From contig VZDJ01007753.1 of NCBI GenBank assembly GCA_008694505.1, forward strand, positions 27,732,337 to 27,796,336: DNA of 64,000 nucleotides. The letters are read 5' to 3'. This DNA is from Cyanoderma ruficeps (taxonomy: Eukaryota; Chordata; Aves; Passeriformes; Timaliidae). Of the stretch, positions 24,592 to 36,475 are shown in pieces; the first letter of the stretch is position 1; the number at the start of each line of letters is the position of its first letter. The notes below the pieces were generated by a model. It ran no database searches, was not told the origin of the DNA, and worked only from the letters and a program-made list of their open reading frames with translations. The translations under genes were made by a program, and so were the position numbers.

Positions 24592-27500
24592 GGTCAAAAC
24601 CCCTGGTACAGTGTATGTAATCAGAGTACATAAGAGTTATGTGCAGGGTGATCAACTAGCTTAAGATAACGTTGCAAATACAAGTGCCCATATATTGATA
24701 ATATTAATAGATTACTATTTGTGCATTTTCTTGACAGGAAAACTGTAGTAAATTAGTTAAATATGTGTGTTAATAGTTTTGAGAATTGTTAGCTTAAAAA
24801 GAACAATCTCATTTTTCTGCATCTTGCATAATTTCCCATGGTATTCAAAGAATATGACACAGTCACCTTCTAATAATTTTGAAAAATATATATATACAAC
24901 ATACATGACTCTATAAAGGACAAGATAGCAGCAGGAAATGGTTATTTCCCCTGTTTATATTACTAAATACTTTAGTGTTTAGATTACTAGAAAAGGAAAA
25001 AGTCTGAAATTTATAATCGTTATGGTTCTTTTTCTGCTTGTTTAGTTTTTTGCATCTATCTTATCTTAGACATTTAAGAATTATAAAATTAATTTCATTG
25101 CAGCTCATTATAGGCTTCTCTATTTGCTTCCTAGAGTTAAAAAAATACATTTGCTTTACTATTTCTACTGCTTATTCCGTTTGGAAAAAAAATACCATTA
25201 CAAAATCAGAGGTTTGGATTAGGTTTTGGAATTTAGCCCAAAGATAGAAATTTTTTGAACTGAATCAAAATTAATTATCAGGCAATGCCATTTATCCATG
25301 TCCTTTTGCAACCAATACATATATCCTTGATAATCAACATGAATTTTATATGACACTAATTGCACAGTACAGAAACTTACTTCTGTTTGCCTAGATAATT
25401 TCTTACTACATGCATTACAGAGAAAAGAAAATGTTCAGAGCAGCCTACTGGCAGATTTTCACCTCATGCAAATTAATATTAAAATCAGTGATCCAGAATA
25501 TTTATTGTTTCAATGACATGAGAAATAATGTATTGAGTTTTCATTTCCAAGAATTTTTCTTTATTCAGCTCTGGTAGGTGTATAATACTAAACTCTTGAA
25601 TAATTCCTTTTTAAATTAAACTGTAGATTCATATCTTACCAGATTTATGAGTCATTTATATTCCACTAAGCCACACTACCCAAATGGTTGTATATACAAT
25701 TTTGATGAGCTGGTAGTTTAAGTACAGAGATAATACAGAGAGCTTTTTCTGAAGTGGCTATGGCGGTATTAGTATAGTTGGTGTTTAAATATGTTATCAA
25801 TATGAAATAGAAAAGCTGGAATAAAATCAGTCTGCCATGAGCAAATCATAATAAGTTTTAGCCTAAAGTTTTTCAGAATAATGTTGATGATATGATAAAT
25901 CCAAAAGCATGGTGATATTAAAATTACCATGAACTACATATTAAGCACTATATGTGTGTAGGTAATGCATTTGAGTTCACTGAAAACTGAAAATGGGTTG
26001 TGGTAGCAGAATTACCTCCAAATTATGTAAAAATAGAAATCTGAGCTTCTCAAGAAATTCACTATTATGGCAGTTTTCTGGAAAGCCACTAGGTGGAAGT
26101 TATTTTCCTACTGACCAATATTCCTTTCACAGTGGCCATTGTTTCATAATACAAAGATGTAAAAGAGTAATTTTCCTTCAATACTATCATTGCTAGTGTT
26201 TCAAGCAAGCAGCACAAAAAGTTGTCACTAACAAAATAGTGGAATACAAAGCTGGAACCTTCTTGACTGGGACAAACATGAGGCAGGTGCTATTCTACTA
26301 ATATTAGTGCAAATAAATTGCTAAAATTTTGCCAAAGTAGAAATTATCAAGCCAAATGCACGTGAGAAATTTGGCTGTCAAACCAATCATAAATGGAGAA
26401 AGAAATTAGCACATGCACTAACAAATCTGAGCAGAAATTTTAAAAAGAATTTGGTTAAAAGTGCAGAAGTAAAAAGCTCTTTCGTCAAAAATGCTCCCAG
26501 CATTTTGGGATCACTATTTTTACTTTATAAAATTAAACTCATAACACAGGCTTTAGAATAAATTATTCTGAGTTTGACTTTCCGGTCTTTTCAGAACTTG
26601 TCAGTACAAAACCCGAATAGCAGTGAAATTTGCATTTTCTGCATTTGCAGAAAAGTTGAAAGGATCATGACTGTTACTGAAAGGATCTATTACTGAACCT
26701 CTTCTAAGAAACAAAACTTCCTCACCATGCAGAAGATGAAGACTGGTCTATGCCGTGACATTCCCCTTGGTTTGTTTTGTTGCCCTAGTAGCCCTAATTT
26801 CACCAGTAATGAGGAATTGTTACTTGGTGCTGTGCCAAGGAGGATGTGAATGGCAGGCCGTGCTCACAGTCTCCACTGCAGCTATTGCTTTCTTCTTCTG
26901 CTGTAGCCTTTACTGAAAGAGTGTGGCACGCACATCACCAATAACTGACATAACTTGTGTTTCATGTCAAAAGGAAAATCTAAGAAACACCGAAGGATTT
27001 TTGTCAAGGCATAGGATAAGGAGTAGAGAGACCCAGAGCAGAGCATATCACCCACTTTATCTGGTCTCCAAAAGAGAAGAAAAACAACTGACTGTGGAGC
27101 ATGCAAGTATAGAAATTACAGCATAAGTACAATGCACACTGCTGGGAATACCATGTGGATGTTTTGTGAATGTATAGCTCCAATAGGCTACCTGAGATAT
27201 TTGAAGAACATCACTTTTCATGGCAAAGTTTTGTTGTTGCTGTTGTCATTTGTTTTGTTGAAAGTTTTCTGGGTTTATTTTTAATAATTGAGTAACCTCA
27301 CAGCAAATAATTAATTACCAGGAACTCTTAGCATCTGAGAAAAAAACAATTTTGCCCTTTTAGCACATTTATTCATATGAAAAAGAAGCAACATAGTAAT
27401 GTTGCTTTATGTAGTACTAGACATTAGACACAAAATTCAGGAAACTGAAAAAACTTAATAATAAAAATAAAAAATACGTACCTAAAGTAAATTCTTATAA

Positions 27501-29627
27501 CTTTTTAATGATTTTTAGTGGGATGAAAAATAAAAGCTCAGCAAATCACTCTAGCATCTGCTACCATTTGCTCATATAAGGATTTATCCTGTGTGAAGCA
27601 TCTTGCTAAAAAACATTTGTAACAGGAATATATCTAGATGATAGATGTAAGATAATTGCAAGATGTAATTGTAAAAGTCATGGAATTCGGTCTTAAATCC
27701 TTTCATAAATGCTAGCAGCTGTTAAACACATGCTAATAGCCAATATGGATATACTTCCTTGTCTTCTACTGCTTCAATGAGCAGAAGAGAGAAAAATCTG
27801 TTGAAGAAGCCAAGATGGGGGCAAGTAGTTGAGAAAGTGATTTTTGAAGGATTTTTTTTTGCTTCCTACCTGAACCTCTTCTCTCCAAATAGATTCTTCC
27901 ATGAGTAATTTGGAATAAGAAAAGAAACTGATATGAGGAGACAAAAGTCAGTGACAAGCTAAATGGATACTCACTCTGGACTACAATCACTCCTCAAGAA
28001 AAGCCAGTTAATGATACTTGAGACAATGGCCTGATCTCCTGCTCTTCCATAACCACACTGAAATGCTCCCACTGGAGCAGTTTCATAGCAGCCTGGTTTC
28101 TGCCTCAGCCTTTCATCCTTTGTGGGTCTGAAGTCTGTGGGTCTCACCATGGGAGATTATGCTGTGACATATGTACATGGAAATGAAATAATTCAGAATA
28201 CGAAGCTGAAGACATTTTAGGCAATTAAATTTGTTGAGATTTTTTTTCTTTTATGGATTCATTTAGCAATTTTGACAAAATGTTTTTTCCATCCTCTTTG
28301 CTGGAAAACGGACCCTTCTGCAGTATCTCTAACCAACAAAATGGGGGTTGCCTGGTGAGGTCATCTTGGAGTCCTGGCTCCAGCAGAAATGCCCAGGATC
28401 TAGGACACCAACTCTATGATAATAATCTTCTACACTTGAAAAAATTGAGTTGATGATCGGGCCTTAGGACTTCTGTACCCTCTGCCTCACAGTGCAATTG
28501 CTCTGTGACTTTTGGAGCCTTTATAAACAGTACTGATCTAGATGTTCTCTGCAGTAAACTGGGACAGAGCTGGTGGAGGCTGGGAGAGATGTGTGTTGCA
28601 ATGGTTGGCACTTTAGCTGAGGGCAGGAAAGCCCGGGACTTTCAGGGTGTTGCACAGCAGGTATGATGTGGTAACATGAAGAATCAAGTTGGATGAGTAA
28701 AGGGAGAGGAACTGGAGGACCACTTAGGAAAGAAGTTATGAACAGAACAGAAACTAGAGGTGGGAGGATGGGTGTAATGGTGCTCGAACAGTCAAAATGA
28801 TACAGTGAAGACTGCAGAAGAGGAAGGGACATGAGAAAGAAGCTCTCTGTATGAGACAAGATCCTTAGGGACCAGAACATCAGATGACCTTCTCATCTAT
28901 CTTTTGATCAGCTGCAAAATGGTCTGTGGCTCTAAATATTTCAGTTCAACTGAAGAACCTATTCCTTCTGGGATCATGCAATGACATGCAATGAAAAGTT
29001 TGTTTTTCCAAATTCCAAGATTTTATAATTTGGGAAAGTATAAAAACCCCAAAGTTTAAAGAAATCCACATAGAAAGAGTTATATAAAGGTCATCCATTT
29101 GAGCAGGGTGCTCAAACTAAGGATTACCAGAATTAAAACTGCCTTTATTATTAAAAGTACAATAATACACTGTTTAATTCTGTGATTTCATTAGCTTTTC
29201 CAGCATGAAAAGGCTAATCATAATTCACTGTACATAGGGACTACTCTGAGGATGAATGCATTTTATATGTTTCAGGATATTGCCCCCTCAGTAACCCTAT
29301 CTCATTAATTGCTAAAGCCTGAGAAAGCATGCAGTTGATGAGAAAGGGAATTGTAGGAAGGAACTCAGGGTCCTGATGACTAAGGCAATGAAATGCTGTC
29401 CTAATTAATTGCTTCTTATCCTAAATTCTTCCATGGAGTTCCTGTGTGATGCTGAGAAGTCACAAGCAACCATTTTCACAAAAGGACGCTATTTTTATTT
29501 TGTCACTTTTTAAAGTATCATGGTTGTACTTCACTGTTGTACCAAGCTCTGAGCTCTGCATCTTGGAGCCCTTGGAAACCCTACTGTAAAAGTGAAGTGA
29601 CTTAAGAAGTTAACACACAACAAAATT
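24592..29627. other. Noncoding AT-rich DNA, no gene supported
   Basis: One of the emptiest stretches: 24.6-28.2 kb is strongly AT-rich with no frame above 75 codons. From 28400 to 28900 the composition shifts to purine-rich and gives a 119-codon minus-strand frame (28521-28880) made of Ser, Pro and Leu. That is what a pyrimidine-rich antisense strand yields; it resembles no known protein. No repeats were recognised. Confidence 0.55.
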
Positions 29628-29685
29628 AGGTCCTCGATCCTTCAAACTAGACATGCATATTTACTTTTCATTGTCAATTTGGGCT
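29628..29685. repeat. Possible foldback repeat fragment
   Basis: TCCTCGATCCTTCAAACTAG, ACATGCATATTTACTTTTCA and TTGTC resemble the left arm of the same sauropsid foldback family as at 11521 (from memory: GGTCCTGATCCTGCAAACAC, TTATGCACGTGCTTAACTTT, ACTCATG). The match is short and diverged. Confidence 0.35.
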
Positions 29686-32299
29686 TTAATGACAGTGCCT
29701 AAGTCTTCATTATGGAATTTCAAAGTGCTTTTATACTGGAGAACTCTTAGGTAGGGGTGTGCATAAATAAATCCCTTTCCTCTAGCCTGGTTTCATTCAA
29801 AATAAACTCATAAATCTGGTGCAAAAGAGAACTTCAATAAGCAGAGTGTTTGCCACATTCCCTTTCCTGGACAACCAGGCTGTACTTATGGGATGCACTT
29901 TCCCTAAGTTTTGCTTGCCCATCTGGAACACAGGAAGGGTAATATCACCTATGAGGGAAGAAGCAGCACAGGTCTGAGTGTTTATGAAGAACTCAAAAAT
30001 AGGTCTAAAAGGAACTTAAATCATATGCTTCTTGCATTATCATATAAAGACCTCTGAACTGAATTTGCATCCTTTAACTTCTGTAACTACAGTAGTGTTA
30101 ATTCATGAGTTTTGGCTTCCCTGCATCACTGTTTTGCACTCACTCACCCAGGCGACTTTCAAACCTGAGCTTCTGACTCCATAAAGCTGTTCTGCCCTAT
30201 GTGGTTGTACCAGTATTGTACCAGTCAGGCCAATATGGTCTATCTTAGGCTTCGTTATATTGAAATCTACTCCATAAAACATGCCTCCAGAACCCCATTC
30301 TACCCAAAGTTGATTGGAGATCTCTACAAAATGCAGTTTGGGGCACCATTTTCTTTCCATTTTCAGCAGGAAAATGATAAGATGCTGCCCCCTTTCTTAC
30401 AATAGGCAGTTACTTCAGTTCCTTCAGTAATGAAACCCAGAGTGAATACAGTTGGACGTTTTATAGAAGATGATGTCAGGATTTCAGACATTTACTTATG
30501 TCTTGATATATATACTCTATATATGGTTGAGACTGTCTCTATAGCATATACAGAAATTGTTTTGTATTAAAATGTAAAAATATAAGGGACCAGAAACTAA
30601 AATCTTCATTCTAGTTCAGTGCTTCAGCATTAATCATGCTAAGACTTGAATTTCTGCTCATGGGTTCAGGTTCAAAAGAAGTAAAAGGAGAGGAGCTGAG
30701 ATCTGGAATGTCTTGCTAAAGTTAATGTGGGTTCAAGAGAAGATGGGACAACTATACGGAAAATAAATGCATCAGAAATTAATAAACATGGAGAAATTGC
30801 ATACAACTCTGGAATTATTTAAGTGGACAATGACTACAGGCTGGAGGAGGGCTCAGAAGTACTATACATCTTTTTTCCTCTTGTATGGTTTCTGCCACAT
30901 CTGCTCTTTGCTCCTGTCAGAGAAGGCGGCAACTGTCAGAAAACATGGGATATGCAGCTGGCAGGGTGGATAGAGAGAAAAATTCAGCAGTAATCCATTC
31001 CATGAAGATCAACCATCTCATACATTGAGTGAGACACTTGCACATGAGAAAAAAAAAAAAACCAAAATTATTTTTGTATCTGGAGTTATGGTGTTGTGTT
31101 TGCCATGGTGACTTTAAGGTGGCAAGTTAAAGCAAACTATGTGGTGGGAAAAGACAACTTTGACTAGATCTGGCTAATACCTTTAAAAATAACCATCTTG
31201 TCTTAGTGTACACTTGTAGTCCCTTCTCTAAGTATGAAAGAGAAGCAGGATCTTCCAAAGCACCAGCAGGTTCTGTATGATGAAGGCTGTTTGGCAATGC
31301 AGTCACAGAAGATACTGAATGAGGTTAACATAGACAAATGCAGTTCAGTTTTCCTTAGATTTTAAGGCTTGTTTTTTTCATTCTTTCAATGTAGCTGTGT
31401 TGTATATTGCTGATTGAAGGCTATGGAATTCTTCCCTAATACCCAGAATAAATCCCAGTGCTTCATCTCCTCACAGATGAAACTGCATTATGCTTTTTCT
31501 GCATTACCCACATTGCAACCTTGTGATCCTTTTAATTTGCATTCCACACCCCCAAAAGCACTGCACACTCTGGACTCACTCCTGATGATCCTCTTCACAG
31601 AAATAAAAGTGACAGCTTCTGTGAAAGGGGAAGTATTGCAGCGAGTGACATATGAGCATTGAGCAGAACAATGCAATGAGTAAGCAGCTGAACCTTGAAG
31701 GGAATCTCCATTGAAGTAAAACACAAAAGGAGAGGCTAATTCAATTAGCAACTGATGCTTGTTGCTTGAACAAACTTCACTGAATTTTGAAAAAAACAGG
31801 AAATACACAGCCAATAAACATGTTGGCAGAAATAGACAGACACAAGTAAATATCTTGAGGTTTTTCAGATTTTCTTAGATCTCAGTAGGCTTCCCATGTA
31901 ACTGATATTTTGGTTTTTATCTCCTTCTCTCTCGTCTTGTGTATTTTCTTCCACAGATGAAAATGATCTAATACGGCTAAGCCTCTGAAAATATTTTCAC
32001 ACCATCCTACTATCCTATATATTTCAAGTACCTACCTGTACAATCTTTCCTCTAGACCTGCTGCCCTCAAAGCCTTGAGTTACATGCGGATTTATCCATG
32101 CTATTTCATTCCTATCGCTGTTTCATTCCATTCTCTTTCAAAGAAAGATGCACACACTCATTAAGCAAAGGCGTGCCAGGCCACTAGTTGGAACATGCTA
32201 TTAACCAGACTATGGAAAAGAAGAACTTAAAATCACATAAATATGTTGAGTTCTCCAAGAGCCCACCTACCCAGACCAAAGCAGCCTGAACCGTGATGA
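29686..32299. other. Noncoding DNA, no gene seen
   Basis: Frames at 30103-30360 (minus) and 30199-30405 (plus) overlap, as do 31414-31662 (plus) and 31488-31814 (minus, 108 codons). None resembles a protein family. A small A-run lies at 31050-31063. A CTCCATTGAAGTAAAAC string near 31708 may be another trace of a foldback repeat but is too short to call. Confidence 0.55.
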
Positions 32300-33190
32300 C
32301 ACTGATTTAAATGCCGTACAAGAACAATTCCATTTTTTTCTTATCAAAACTTTATTATAAGGCAGTCAATCAATCCTTATGGTCACTTTAAGTGGAAATG
32401 AGAAGGAAATAAGTCAAACATCAGATCATTAGTTTTGATTATTTCCATCATTAATATAAAAAATCCTGTCAGGGTAAGACAGAATACTTTAAACATAGTT
32501 AATGTGATCTGCTTTTTGACAAGGTTATTAAGATTAAAAAAACCAAGCAAAAACAGCAAGCAAAATTTATCCTAATTTCTATGCAAATACATGATTTCAT
32601 CCTTTTAAGAACATCCATAGCTGTAGCACAAACCCAGTTCCCGTCAGCTTAGCAATAAAAACAATATAACTTAGCTCATGTCAAAGTTTACCGTGTGACT
32701 TTAAAGCAGCTGTTAACTTTAATATGATAAATGAAATCATTAGTGAATATGGCCTCACAAGGCAATTTTTTTTTTTAATGTTTAAACCATTCTTGTCTGT
32801 ACCCCCTTGTCATTAACTGGTAAATCAGTAATTTATTTCCTATTAGAATTTATATAGTTTGCAGCAATTAAGAAGAAAAGCATAATTGCTGACAAACCCA
32901 GGGCACTATTTAAATCACTTCCTTGTTGACAACATATTTCTCCTTCCTAAAACTGAATGTCACTGAAATCTGATTTGAACAGAACCCTTGTGGACTCATC
33001 ATTCAAATGTACTGCACCTGTCACCTGTGTGCTAGCATTCTGCTAAGGATCAATTTACATAACCTCATTTAATGGTTCATAAATCATACCCATTAAGCCC
33101 AGCTAACAGGAACCAAGGGTTCTAATTTATGCTGCCTTTCATAGCAGAAAATTGGGAGGCTGGAGCCTGTGGATAAAGAACCCAGGTCTT
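32300..33190. promoter_or_regulatory. Candidate conserved noncoding block (enhancer-like)
   Basis: About 0.9 kb without repeats or sustained open frames, rich in TAAT cores, CATTAG/CTAATT pairs, an E-box pair in GCACCTGTCACCTGTG (about 33015) and SOX/TCF-like CTTTGATTGTTGATTG (about 33195, just past the end). The texture resembles conserved vertebrate regulatory DNA. This is pattern-based inference; a genome alignment is needed to prove constraint. Confidence 0.3.
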
Positions 33191-35334
33191 GCCTTTGATT
33201 GTTGATTGTGATGGTAAATGTATGGATGATGAGAACAGATTTTCACTTTATTGATTTCCTGCCAAAGCACAGCATGCTTTATTGTGAAAGGGGGCCTTTT
33301 GGCAGCAGTGCTAAAAGTGGCAGTTGTTTAGGAGCCCTTTGCCAAGATGACATCTAAGACAATACCGAGTGGTAAATACTAAAATAATATCAAGCTGAAA
33401 TGTTAATTTTTAAAAAGAAACATCCCCAAAGGTTCATAAAATCAATGATGTTTTTTACCCCAGAGCACCTCGCTAATAAACATGAAGCCAGGTGATTACT
33501 GTGGGGTATTAATTTTTCTAAAATCTATTTTTCTTAAATTCTGTATTCTACTATAAATTATTCATGGTATTTCAGTCAAAGTAATGCAGATGTTTGAAGC
33601 CCGCTATAGAGTGACAGTTCAGCCAGAGTTGTGTGCTGGGCCTGTCTTGAGCTTTGTACTCTGATCCTCCCTTTGATTAAATACCTGGAAATAGCTTTTT
33701 CTGTCATTTGATTTTCCATTTTTAAGTTCTATTATTTAGTAGGTGGCTGAGTGCCGTATTGAGTGCATTGCCAAATGGAATATGCATATGCATGGGCATA
33801 CAGCAGTCTTGCCACATGAGTTTAGGCAGGGTCTCAAAGTACCAAAAATAGTCTTGGTATTACTTCCCAGAATGAAACAAACTCTGTTGGTTCCCCTTGC
33901 CTCACTCAAAATTGCACCCCTTCATTTCAGCTCACTCTATAATTTTCTCCTTACAAGTGTAAAATCCTAATTTTTTAATCTTCTCTTAGGACAGACTGAT
34001 TCTCAGCAACTGGGAATTTAACCCCCCATTATTGCAGATGGACAAATAACTGCTGGCCTGAGAGTACAGTCTGTGTCATCTGCCAGCCATCATACTAATT
34101 CAATAAAAGACAAACAACATGATAGGTTTCTTCTGCTAGCTGCACTTTAGCAATTAAGATCTTTGTCTTGGAAGATACTGGTCATGATCTGGGGAAATAC
34201 TGAGGTTACTGAACAGTCTTGATGTAAAAATCTTGCTCAGAAAAAACTCACTACCCAGTGAGGTTTGGGGCCTTCACTGAGCTGAGAAACCTGCTATTGA
34301 GGTCCACCATAGATTTCCCTTGTGACTTCACCAGAACCCTATTCACAAAATGCACCTAATTTCAGTGAATTCCTAGAATAAAATACACACCTAGGCAACA
34401 GAGGAGGTGTTAAAGCCCAGCTACCTGCTTCCCTCCACCACTTGTGTTGCCCTGTCAACTGAACTGAAGAATTGCATCCCATCTTTTTATATGCTGCTTT
34501 CATCTGGTGGCCATCCATCACAACTCTGTAGCACAGAGAGACATCGCCAAGCCCAGAACAAGTTTTTGCTTTCTGGTACTTTGAGATGGACTTTGTAGTC
34601 TTCACCTTGGAAGGAACATAAACAAAAATCTCCCATGATGTATCAAAATCCTCTACCTATTCCTCTGTGGACCAAAGGCACTGTATTCTTTCCTGGCTGT
34701 GTTTGTACAGACTTTAGTCTATTAAGTGTGTTCTATGAGATCTATATGAACGAGATCCAGGGGAACACTGGGGAACAGACAGGGGAACACTTTGTAGATC
34801 CTGATAAATCTTAGGATAATGGGGTAGTTTGCTATTATCAAGATGGATAAACTGGCCAGTCCAGCACTTATAAACCTAGGAAAATAAAAAAATTATGTGC
34901 TTCTTAGAAAAACTTTCATGGACAAACAAGAATTTTGAGGATTTTAATCCTGGACTTTGAGGGACTCATAGCTGTCAGTTTTTGTGGAGTTAGATTGTCA
35001 AGCTGCAAGAGTTAGTTTTGGTTATCGTTGCTGGGGTAATTTTGCACATCACCACGGTGAGGTCCCTGCCTCACCTCTCTTCTGCAGATAACTAATCCAG
35101 TCACAGTAATGGAAAAAAGAATATGTCACTTCAGCCATTCTAATTTGGCTATTAACTTCATGGCTGTCAAAGTTTGCACTGAGGCAGAAATAGGAAGTGC
35201 AGCAGCTGGGGAATGAGCAAACCTCTTTTCCTGCAATGGTGGCAGCAACCTCTGGCAAAGGAAAAGGAAGAACAGATGGAACAAGAAATGTCTTAAACTA
35301 ACTTAGTTGTTTACTGTTGTGTGCTGAAGTGAAT
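33191..35334. other. Noncoding DNA, no gene seen
   Basis: Frames of 63-88 codons overlap on opposite strands (34339-34605 minus with 34407-34598 plus). Three copies of GGGGAACA lie within 34760-34789. No repeat family or RNA was recognised. Confidence 0.55.
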
Positions 35335-35405
35335 CACTCAGGCTCTGTCTCAATTTCCATTTACAAAATGGGGAGAGAGTGCTGGATACATTCAAATGGA
35401 CAGGA
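35335..35405 (+). mobile_element. Possible MIR-like SINE fragment
   Basis: CACTCAGGCTCTGTCTCAAT followed by TTCCATTTACAAAATGGGG matches the forward MIR core (CTCTGTGCCTCAGTTTCC, CATCTGTAAAATGGGG). The recognisable part is only about 50 bases, so this could be chance, but the AAAATGGGG anchor is in the right place. Confidence 0.45.
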
Positions 35406-36397
35406 GCAATTAAGTCCACATTAATATCCTGGATTTCTTCTCCCAGTAGCAGCATTTATTTAAGTGTTTTGCTATATGAATGTTAATTGATTTGTAGATT
35501 GGAGTCCTATGTTGGTTTCTTTGTCTCACAAAACCTAATAAAATATTTTAGAAATGGAAACTGTTGAGTATCCTCTGCTTATTCTAATGCACCTGGGTCC
35601 TGGGCTCAAACATCCCTACTGTTCAAATTCCTGGCCTTCACTTAAGCAGAAACCAACAATCCTACTGAAGAGATGGAAGGCTACTGTTAGTAGGTTCGTG
35701 TCACTGTCATAATTTTTCTTTTTGACATAAATAATATTCCAGCTCAAGGTTCCAGAGATGGAAGGTTATAAACTTGAACTCAGCTCTACTAAAATAATAC
35801 ATTTGGCTGTAGGAATTCTGTTATTGAGTTTCAAGGTCCAATTAATCAAAAACCCCCAAGCACAAAAGCACAGCCCATAAAATATAATTCTGGTTGTTAT
35901 TTATGTAAATGTTATTTATTTTTGAGGTGCAGGATTGAGTTGAAGCTCAGTAAAGGAAGCAAGCATCTCTGCAGGTACCAGGGAATGTCAGTGGCAAATC
36001 CTACTGATCTGTTTTCAAGTGTTACCACACATACATTCCTTAGCCTTGCTGACAAAGGTTACTGCTGCTGTAACGCTGAGGCAGAGAGATCCTGTGCTTA
36101 CATCTTAAGTTCATTGTCTGAGATGCTATCTTTGTCCTCCTTTCCTGTTGGTGGTGATAAGCCTGAACAGAGCAATGGAGATGACACCTCAGGAGCTGAG
36201 ATTGTCACAGACATGGTGTTTGGCACCCAGTTATTGTTTTCACTTTATCTATGTAAATTAAACAACTGTTGTTTTGATAAGAACTAAAGCAGGTCAAGAC
36301 TTATTCTAATATCTGAAGAACGTTTCTTCCCACATGCTGCCCCTTCAAAACTTCTGCACCTAGCTTGTGCATGGCAGGTGGTCCACTGACATCACTA
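35406..36397. other. Noncoding DNA; one 121-codon frame, not supported
   Basis: A plus-strand frame at 35922-36287 has a Cys- and Ser-rich translation with no domain or family resemblance and no obvious splice context. Its length is near the chance limit for this composition. Nothing else was recognised. Confidence 0.45.
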
Positions 36398-36475
36398 GGC
36401 TGGATCCACAGCTGGCATGAACTCCATTCCAATCAACAGCACTCCCATGACTTCCAGTGAATTATGATCTTAATG
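36398..36475. repeat. Sauropsid foldback repeat fragment
   Basis: GGCTGGATCCACAGCTGGCA, TGAACTCCATTCCAATCAAC and ACTCCCATGACTTCCAGTG recall a palindromic sauropsid repeat (from memory: GGATCCTCAGCTGGTGTAAA, TGGCATAGCTCCATTGAAG, TCAATGG). The two halves CTCCATTCCAATCAA and CTCCCATGACTTCCAG resemble two similar arms. Confidence 0.4.

Noticed and set aside
28521..28880. 119-codon minus-strand open frame rich in Ser, Pro and Leu
   Set aside because: Explained by the purine-rich plus strand giving few antisense stops; no recognisable protein.
35922..36287. 121-codon plus-strand open frame
   Set aside because: Unrecognised, no splice framework, and near the chance limit.
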